Position numbers and translations under genes: made by a program. From Agromyces sp. (GTDB taxonomy: Bacteria > Actinomycetota > Actinomycetes > Actinomycetales > Microbacteriaceae), in contig JAPSJU010000046.1 of the NCBI GenBank assembly GCA_031178025.1, positions 1-11,862 on the forward strand: a stretch of 11,862 bases of DNA, written 5' to 3'. Shown here piece after piece: positions 7,873 through 11,862 of the stretch (the first letter of the stretch is position 1; every line of letters starts with the position of its first letter). Below the pieces are notes generated by a model that made no database searches, was not told the origin of the DNA, and was given only the letters and a program-made list of their open reading frames with translations.

Positions 7873-7956
7873 TGCGCGAGGGGGGACTTGAACCCCCACG
7901 CCCGTTAGGGCACTAGCACCTCAAGCTAGCGCGTCTGCCATTTCCGCCACCCGCGC
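7873..7956 (-). tRNA. tRNA-Leu(GAG)
   Basis: This is a class II tRNA of 84 nt. The acceptor GCGCGGG pairs with CTCGCGC (one G-U), followed by discriminator A. The anticodon arm is CTAGC-TTGAGGT-GCTAG, with anticodon GAG reading CUC and CUU. The long variable arm TGCCC-TAAC-GGGCG marks leucine (or serine/tyrosine) class II. The T arm is GGGGG-TTCAAGT-CCCCC. The 3' CCA is not encoded (ACG follows) and must be added enzymatically. CUC is heavily used by the genes here. Confidence 0.97.
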
Positions 7957-7997
7957 GTTGTGTCTCGGCCTTCCAACCCTCGGAGGCCCGAGAGAAG

Positions 7998-8003
7998 ACA
8001 TTA
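7998..8003 (-). promoter_or_regulatory. Probable -10 element of tRNA-Leu promoter
   Basis: TAATGT on the minus strand fits TANNNT and would start transcription about 35 bases before the mature tRNA 5' end. The -35 zone, 17-18 bases further upstream, falls on the TTCGAA at 8022-8027, a poor match to TTGACA. Confidence 0.5.
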
Positions 8004-8010
8004 GCACGGA

Positions 8011-8027
8011 TTCGAAACCGCTTCGAA
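8011..8027. repeat. Pair of TTCGAA sites in the divergent tRNA/M20 promoter region
   Basis: TTCGAA at 8011-8016 and 8022-8027 are separated by five bases (ACCGC). In the true SOS box 230 bp away the same hexamers are six bases apart. The pair looks like an off-phase LexA-type dyad over the tRNA -35 region. Operator function is unproven and doubtful because of the spacing. Confidence 0.3.
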
Positions 8028-8057
8028 CGGCGGTGGTCCCCGCCGACGACGGGCGGC

Positions 8058-8063
8058 TACGGT
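8058..8063 (+). promoter_or_regulatory. -10 hexamer of M20 peptidase gene, leaderless type
   Basis: TACGGT fits TANNNT and lies seven bases before ATG 8071, with no Shine-Dalgarno in between. It overlaps the alternative GTG at 8062, which argues for the ATG. Confidence 0.5.
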
Positions 8064-8070
8064 GAAACCC

Positions 8071-9396
8071 ATGGTCGAGACATCCGCAGTCCAGCAGCCC
8101 CGGGTCGAGCTCGACGAGACCGCACGCATCGCCCGGGACCTCATCCGCATCGACACGACCAACCACGGCGAGGGCCGGGCGGAGGGCGAGCGGGAGGCCG
8201 CGGAGTACGTCGAGGCCAAGCTCGTGGACCTCGGCCTCACGCCCGAGCTGTTCGAGCCCGAGCCGCGGCGCACGAGCGTCGTCGCGAGGGTGCCCGGGCG
8301 CAATCCCGACAAGCCGGCACTCGTGCTGCACGGCCACCTCGACGTCGTCCCCGCCGACCCCCGCAACTGGAGCGTGGACCCGTTCGCCGGGGAGATCCGC
8401 GACGGCATGCTCTGGGGTCGCGGCGCCGTCGACATGAAGGACATGGACGCGATGATGCTCACCGCCCTCGGTGACATCCTCCGTGCCGGCGTGCTGCCGG
8501 AACGCGAGATCATCGTCGCCTTCTTCGCCGACGAGGAAGCAGGCGGCGGCGTCGGCGCCAGCTGGCTGGTCGATCACCGCCCGGCACTCTTCGCCGGCGC
8601 CACGGAGGCGATCAGCGAGGTCGGCGGGTACTCCGTCACGGTCGGCGGCACGCGCGCGTACCTCCTGCAGACGGGGGAGAAGTCCCTCATCTGGGTCAGG
8701 CTCGTCGCCCGTGGCGTCGCGGCGCACGGGTCGCGGCTCATCCGCGACAACGCCGTCACGAAGCTCGCCGAGGCCATCGCCCGTCTCGGCCGCACCGACT
8801 GGCCCGTGCACCTCACCGACACGACCCGTGAGCTGCTCACCGCGATCGCGGGGACCCTCGGGGTCGACCCCCGGCAGGTCGCGCCCGACGAGCTGGCGCT
8901 GGCGACGGGGTCCGCGTCCGGGTTCATCACGGCGACCCTCCGCACGACGACGAACCCCACCGGCCTCACGGCGGGGTACAAGCACAACGTCATCCCCGAC
9001 CACGCCGAGGCGCTCGTCGACATCCGCACCCTCCCAGGACAGGAGGAGGCGGTGCTCGAGGAGGTGCGCGAGATCGTCGGCGACGACATCGAGCTCCAGA
9101 TCGTGCATCGCGACGTCGGACTCGAGTCACCCACGCGCGGCCCCCTCGTCGACGCCGTCACGCGCGCGCTCGCCATCCACGACCCCGGAGCGCCGGTATT
9201 CCCCTATCTCCTGTCGGGCGGCACCGACAACAAGTCGCTCAGCCGACTCGGCATCACGGGGTACGGCTTCGCGCCGCTCAGGCTCCCCGACAGCCTCGAC
9301 TTCCCGGCGATGTTCCACGGCGTTGACGAGCGAGTGCCCCTCGACGCACTATCCTTCGGTAGCAGGGTCCTGCGCGACCTGTTGCTCGACTACTGA
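8071..9396 (+). CDS. M20/M25/M40-family metallopeptidase (DapE/ArgE-like)
   Basis: This 441-residue cytoplasmic di-zinc hydrolase removes an acyl or amino-acid group from an amide; the exact substrate is not readable from the sequence. The metal sites are intact: HGHLDVVP with H89 and D91, AVDMKD with D121, ADEEAGGG with catalytic E155 and ligand E156, SEVGG with E183, and FHGVDE with H416. RGVAAHGS near residue 219 marks the dimerisation-domain insert typical of the family. ATG 8071 is preferred to GTG 8062 because a TACGGT -10 box overlaps the GTG and neither has a Shine-Dalgarno. Similar proteins are variously annotated dipeptidase, DapE-like or hydrolase; M. tuberculosis has a DapE2-type gene in the same neighbourhood as its uppP, as far as I recall. 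uppP follows after 55 bases and is probably cotranscribed. Confidence 0.93.
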   Translation: MVETSAVQQPRVELDETARIARDLIRIDTTNHGEGRAEGEREAAEYVEAKLVDLGLTPELFEPEPRRTSVVARVPGRNPDKPALVLHGHLDVVPADPRNWSVDPFAGEIRDGMLWGRGAVDMKDMDAMMLTALGDILRAGVLPEREIIVAFFADEEAGGGVGASWLVDHRPALFAGATEAISEVGGYSVTVGGTRAYLLQTGEKSLIWVRLVARGVAAHGSRLIRDNAVTKLAEAIARLGRTDWPVHLTDTTRELLTAIAGTLGVDPRQVAPDELALATGSASGFITATLRTTTNPTGLTAGYKHNVIPDHAEALVDIRTLPGQEEAVLEEVREIVGDDIELQIVHRDVGLESPTRGPLVDAVTRALAIHDPGAPVFPYLLSGGTDNKSLSRLGITGYGFAPLRLPDSLDFPAMFHGVDERVPLDALSFGSRVLRDLLLDY

Positions 9397-9397
9397 C

Positions 9398-9440
9398 CAC
9401 GACGGGTCGTGTTCCTCCGGCTTTCCGCGGAGGCGGAAAG
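9398..9440 (+). promoter_or_regulatory. Hairpin cluster in the uppP leader, alternative stems
   Basis: Three inverted repeats fill the gap between the peptidase stop and uppP. They are CACGAC/GTCGTG (9398-9411, loop 2), CCTCCG/CGGAGG (9414-9433, loop 8) and CTTTCCGC/GCGGAAAG (9421-9440, loop GGAG). The last two share bases and cannot form together. The third captures AAAG, the first half of the uppP ribosome site. No T tract follows, so a simple terminator is unlikely. A role in translation control or mRNA processing is inference. Confidence 0.45.
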
Positions 9441-9444
9441 GTGG
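9437..9444 (+). promoter_or_regulatory. Ribosome binding site of uppP
   Basis: AAAGGTGG ends seven bases before GTG 9452 and fixes this start. Its first four bases lie in the right arm of the 9421-9440 hairpin. Confidence 0.75.
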
Positions 9445-9451
9445 ATCCACT

Positions 9452-10270
9452 GTGCTCGAAGCGCTCATCCTCGGTCTCGTGCAGGGGCTCACCGAGTTCC
9501 TCCCGATCTCGTCGAGCGCGCACCTGCGCATCCTGGGGGAGTTCCTCCCCGGGGCGCAGGATCCGGGTGCCGCGTTCACCGCGATCACGCAGCTCGGCAC
9601 CGAGACGGCCGTCGTCGTGTTCTTCTGGCGCGACATCGTGCGCATCATCTCGCACTGGTTCGGCTCGTTCACGGGCCGGGTGCCGCGCAACGATCCCGAC
9701 GCTCGCATGGGATGGCTCATCATCGTGGGTTCCGTCCCGATCGTCGTGCTCGGCATCCTCTTCCAGGACGAGATCGAGACGACCTTCCGCTCGCTGTGGA
9801 TCGTCGCGACCATGCTCGTGGTGTTCGGCATCGTGCTGGGACTCGCGGACTGGGCCGGGGCGAAGAACCGCACGCTCGACCGGCTGACCATCCCGCACGG
9901 CATCGCCTTCGGGTTCGCGCAGGCGCTGGCCCTCATCCCCGGCGTCTCGCGCTCGGGCGGCACGATCACGGCGGGACTGCTCCTCGGCTACGAACGCGCC
10001 GCGGCGGCGCGGTACGCGTTCCTGCTGGCGATCCCCGCCGTCTTCGGCAGCGGCTTCTTCCAGCTCGTGAAGAGCTGGGGCGAGCCCACGGTCTACGGCC
10101 CCGTCGAGACGGCCGCCGCGACGCTCGTCGCATTCGTCGTCGCGATCCTCGTCATCGCGTTCTTCATGAGCTACATCTCGAAGCGCAGCTTCCTGCCGTT
10201 CGTGATCTACCGCATCCTGCTCGGCGGCCTCATCTTCGTGCTGCTCGGAACCGGCGCCATCGACGCCTGA
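9452..10270 (+). CDS. uppP: Undecaprenyl-diphosphatase UppP (BacA family)
   Basis: This 272-residue polytopic membrane enzyme dephosphorylates undecaprenyl diphosphate to recycle the lipid carrier for peptidoglycan and other envelope glycans; overexpression is known to give bacitracin tolerance. Both active-site segments are present. QGLTEFLPISSSAHL (residues 11-25) contains Q11 and E15 plus the serine cluster and H24. PGVSRSGGTIT (163-173) carries the essential arginine, R167. About eight hydrophobic helices follow the family pattern, and the length matches the usual 265-280. The start is GTG 9452, preceded by AAAGGTGG. The gene probably forms an operon with the upstream M20 peptidase and converges on the PAC2 gene, leaving only 25 bases between stops and no recognisable terminator. 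The leader carries competing hairpins described separately. Confidence 0.97.
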   Translation: MLEALILGLVQGLTEFLPISSSAHLRILGEFLPGAQDPGAAFTAITQLGTETAVVVFFWRDIVRIISHWFGSFTGRVPRNDPDARMGWLIIVGSVPIVVLGILFQDEIETTFRSLWIVATMLVVFGIVLGLADWAGAKNRTLDRLTIPHGIAFGFAQALALIPGVSRSGGTITAGLLLGYERAAAARYAFLLAIPAVFGSGFFQLVKSWGEPTVYGPVETAAATLVAFVVAILVIAFFMSYISKRSFLPFVIYRILLGGLIFVLLGTGAIDA

Positions 10271-10295
10271 CGCCTGCGGTCTCCGGCCTCGGCCG

Positions 10296-11234
10296 TCAGC
10301 GCGGGCCCTCCCGCCCGTCGGCGCGGCCGTCCGGACCGTCGCCGCGCCGTCGCAGGTAGCGTTCGAACTCCTGGGCGATCGCCTCGCCGCTCGCCTCGGG
10401 AGCGTCGACCGCGTCGCGGGCCTGCTCGAGCTGGGCGATGTAGCCGGCCATGTCCTCATCGTCGGACGCCAGCGCGTCGACGCCCGCCTCCCATGCCTTC
10501 GCCTCGACCTCGAGGGTTCCGCGCGGGATGCTGAGGCCGGTGAGCTGCTCCACCTTGCCGAGCAGGGCGAGCACGGCCTTCGGTGACGGCGCGTTGTGCA
10601 CGTAGTGGGGGACCGACGCCCAGAGCGAGACGGTGGGGATGCCGGCGCGCTCGGCCTGGTCGGCGATCACGCTGAGGATGCCGACGGGACCCTCGTAGCT
10701 CGAGCGTTCCACGCCGAGCGCGGCGCGCACCTCGGGATTCTCACTCGAGGCGAACACGGAGAGCGGGCGGGTGTGCGGTGCGTCGGCGAGCATGGCGCCG
10801 AGGAGCACGATGCCCTCGATGTCCACGGCGAGCGCCGCGTCGATGAGCTCGGCCGCGAATCCCTTCCAGCTCCGGGCGGGCTCGGCGCCGATGAGCACGT
10901 GCAGCGTGTCGGCACCCGGGCCGGTGACGCGTTCGTCGGAGTCGGCCGGCGGACTGCCGCCCGGACCGAGGATCGCGGCTCCGGGCCACTCGATGCGCCG
11001 CGTGCCGTCGTCGCCGACCACCACGGTGGGTCGCGTGAACTGGTAGTCGAAGTAGAGCTCGGGATCGACGGCGGCGACCTCCTCGAGCCCGAGGCGCTCC
11101 GCGAGGAGCTTCGCCGCTCCGGTCGCCGCTTCGCCGGCGTCGTTCCATCCCTCGAATGCGACGACGAGCAGCCTTCCGCCCTCGAAACCGGTCGGCTGAT
11201 TCACTCCTGGTGCCCCGCTTTCCGCCCCGGACAT
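10296..11234 (-). CDS. PAC2 family protein (proteasome assembly chaperone-like)
   Basis: This 312-residue soluble protein of the PAC2 family (DUF75) is related to eukaryotic proteasome assembly chaperone 2 and widespread in actinobacteria; its bacterial role is not settled. Family landmarks are LVVAFEGWNDAGEAATGA (23-40), DPELYFDYQFTRP (57-69), a central GAMLADAPHTRP and YEGPVGI, and VPHYVHNAPSPKA. The C-terminus is charged and low in complexity (RRRGDGPDGRADGREG), probably disordered. The ATG at 11234 is preceded by GGAGAGGA with six bases between. The same frame is open upstream to 11717, but that stretch overlaps the HAD gene and is spurious. A TATTGT hexamer (11249-11254, minus) abuts the ribosome site; if it were the -10, transcription would start inside the Shine-Dalgarno, so the real promoter may be elsewhere. 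The gene is divergent from the HAD gene across 45 bases. Confidence 0.92.
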   Translation of the reverse strand: MSGAESGAPGVNQPTGFEGGRLLVVAFEGWNDAGEAATGAAKLLAERLGLEEVAAVDPELYFDYQFTRPTVVVGDDGTRRIEWPGAAILGPGGSPPADSDERVTGPGADTLHVLIGAEPARSWKGFAAELIDAALAVDIEGIVLLGAMLADAPHTRPLSVFASSENPEVRAALGVERSSYEGPVGILSVIADQAERAGIPTVSLWASVPHYVHNAPSPKAVLALLGKVEQLTGLSIPRGTLEVEAKAWEAGVDALASDDEDMAGYIAQLEQARDAVDAPEASGEAIAQEFERYLRRRGDGPDGRADGREGPR

Positions 11235-11240
11235 CCGGGG

Positions 11241-11248
11241 TCCTCTCC
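11241..11248 (-). promoter_or_regulatory. Ribosome binding site of PAC2 gene
   Basis: GGAGAGGA on the minus strand lies six bases before ATG 11234 and decides the start against the longer open frame. Confidence 0.8.
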
Positions 11249-11265
11249 ACAATAGGCCGTGCCCG

Positions 11266-11271
11266 TAGACT
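11266..11271 (+). promoter_or_regulatory. -10 hexamer of HAD gene, leaderless type
   Basis: TAGACT fits TANNNT and lies eight bases before GTG 11280, with no Shine-Dalgarno. It sits in the 45-base divergent region shared with the PAC2 gene. Confidence 0.45.
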
Positions 11272-11279
11272 TGCGGGTT

Positions 11280-11862
11280 GTGACTACTCGCCTTCCCGCC
11301 GCAGTCCTCTGGGACATGGACGGCACCCTCGTCGACACCGAGCAGTACTGGATGGCGGCGGAGGTCGAGCTCATCGAGTCGTACGGCGGCCGCTGGACCC
11401 ATGAGGACGCGCTCGGCGTGGTCGGCAACGGGCTCTGGGAGACCGCGGAGGTCTTCCGCGCCGCCGGCGTCGACCTCGACCCCGACACGATCGTCGCGCG
11501 CCTCACCGCGCGCGTGCAGGAGCAGCTCGCCCTGCACGGCGTGCCCTGGCGCCCCGGCGCGCGGGAGCTGCTCGAGGCCCTGCGCGAGGCATCCGTGCCG
11601 ACGGCGCTCGTCACGATGTCGGTGCGGTCCTTGGCCGACGACGTCGTGAGGGCCATCCCGTTCGAGGCGTTCGACGTCATCGTCACGGGCGACGCCGTCG
11701 AGAACGCGAAGCCGCACCCCGAGCCGTATCTCGTGGCGGCCGTGGCCCTCGGCGTCGACGTGCGCGACTGCGTCGCGATCGAGGACTCTCCCGCCGGGTT
11801 GACGTCCGCATGGTCGGCAGGGGCGGTCGCGATCGGCGTGCCGAACATCGTGTCGCTCGACG
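11280..11862 (+). CDS. HAD-superfamily hydrolase, beta-phosphoglucomutase-like (3' end cut)
   Basis: The first 194 codons of a haloacid dehalogenase-type phosphohydrolase are present; the gene continues past the right edge. All four motifs are visible. Motif I is LWDMDGTLVDTE, with nucleophile D12 and acid/base D14. Motif II is TALVTMS (108-114). Motif III is the lysine in ENAKPHPEPY (K144). Motif IV is AIEDSPAGL with E168-D169. The helical cap between motifs I and II (about residues 20-90) places it in subfamily I with phosphoglycolate phosphatase and beta-phosphoglucomutase types. The substrate cannot be told. The start is GTG 11280 (VTTRLPAAVLWDMDG), with TAGACT eight bases upstream and no ribosome site. 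TTG 11271 would add three codons but overlaps that hexamer. Confidence 0.94.
   Translation, partial: MTTRLPAAVLWDMDGTLVDTEQYWMAAEVELIESYGGRWTHEDALGVVGNGLWETAEVFRAAGVDLDPDTIVARLTARVQEQLALHGVPWRPGARELLEALREASVPTALVTMSVRSLADDVVRAIPFEAFDVIVTGDAVENAKPHPEPYLVAAVALGVDVRDCVAIEDSPAGLTSAWSAGAVAIGVPNIVSLD

Noticed and set aside
2016..7956. Genomic island inserted at tRNA-Leu and carrying the mutasome operon
   Set aside because: The operon lies just past the tRNA 3' end, but I see no integrase, no repeated tRNA 3' end within the window and no shift in base composition. imuA-imuB-dnaE2 is common in actinobacterial chromosomes.
8062..8070. GTG 8062 as the start of the M20 peptidase
   Set aside because: It lies inside the TACGGT -10 hexamer and has no ribosome site. 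ATG 8071 fits a leaderless start better, though this is not proven.
10271..10295. Terminator in the 25-base convergent gap between uppP and PAC2
   Set aside because: Only a 4-bp GGCC/GGCC repeat with a 2-base loop is present and there is no T tract, so no terminator is supported.
11235..11717. The PAC2 frame stays open upstream to 11717
   Set aside because: It overlaps the HAD gene on the other strand. ATG 11234 has GGAGAGGA at the right distance and the family homology begins after it.

Overview
The window is about 70% GC, uses GTG starts freely, and carries the families of a high-GC actinobacterium: DUF3097, PAC2 and the ImuA'/ImuB/DnaE2 mutasome. Microbacteriaceae or a close relative in Micrococcales is the best guess; this is inferred from gene content and composition, not from a marker gene. 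Coding density is high and no insertion sequence, phage gene or CRISPR array is visible.

Layout, left to right. Positions 1-1969 (minus strand) hold the start of a DUF3097 protein, truncated by the window edge, and an MFS transporter. Positions 2016-7767 (minus) are the centrepiece, a compact imuA-imuB-dnaE2 operon for SOS-induced translesion synthesis. It sits under a perfect 18-bp LexA palindrome at 7776-7793, eight bases before the first imuA start codon. imuA and imuB overlap by ATGA. imuB and dnaE2 are bridged by a 10-codon reading frame that starts on the imuB stop (TGATG) and ends three bases before the dnaE2 GTG. Positions 7832-7956 (minus) are a class II tRNA-Leu(GAG) with its own intrinsic terminator, which insulates the tRNA from the SOS operon. 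Positions 8071-10270 (plus) encode an M20-family metallopeptidase and undecaprenyl-diphosphatase UppP, a cell-wall lipid-carrier recycling enzyme. Positions 10296-11234 (minus) encode a PAC2-family protein convergent with uppP. It is divergent from a HAD hydrolase (11280 onward, plus) that runs off the right edge.

How the genes work together. ImuB is a Y-family polymerase homologue that has lost the catalytic residues and is expected to act as the scaffold. DnaE2 keeps all three polymerase aspartates and is the synthesising subunit. ImuA' is a RecA-like accessory factor. LexA cleavage after DNA damage should induce all three together. The remaining genes look like core actinobacterial housekeeping genes.

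Two regulatory patterns recur. Four genes have no Shine-Dalgarno but have a TANNNT -10 hexamer 6-8 bases before the start codon, as expected for leaderless mRNAs: DUF3097, MFS, M20 and HAD. In contrast, uppP has a strong ribosome site partly buried in one of two mutually exclusive hairpins. No wholly new system is evident. The less ordinary points are the imuB-dnaE2 bridge ORF, an extra ~50-residue segment in DnaE2, the altered clamp-binding motif in ImuB, the uppP leader and an over-represented GGATGC word.
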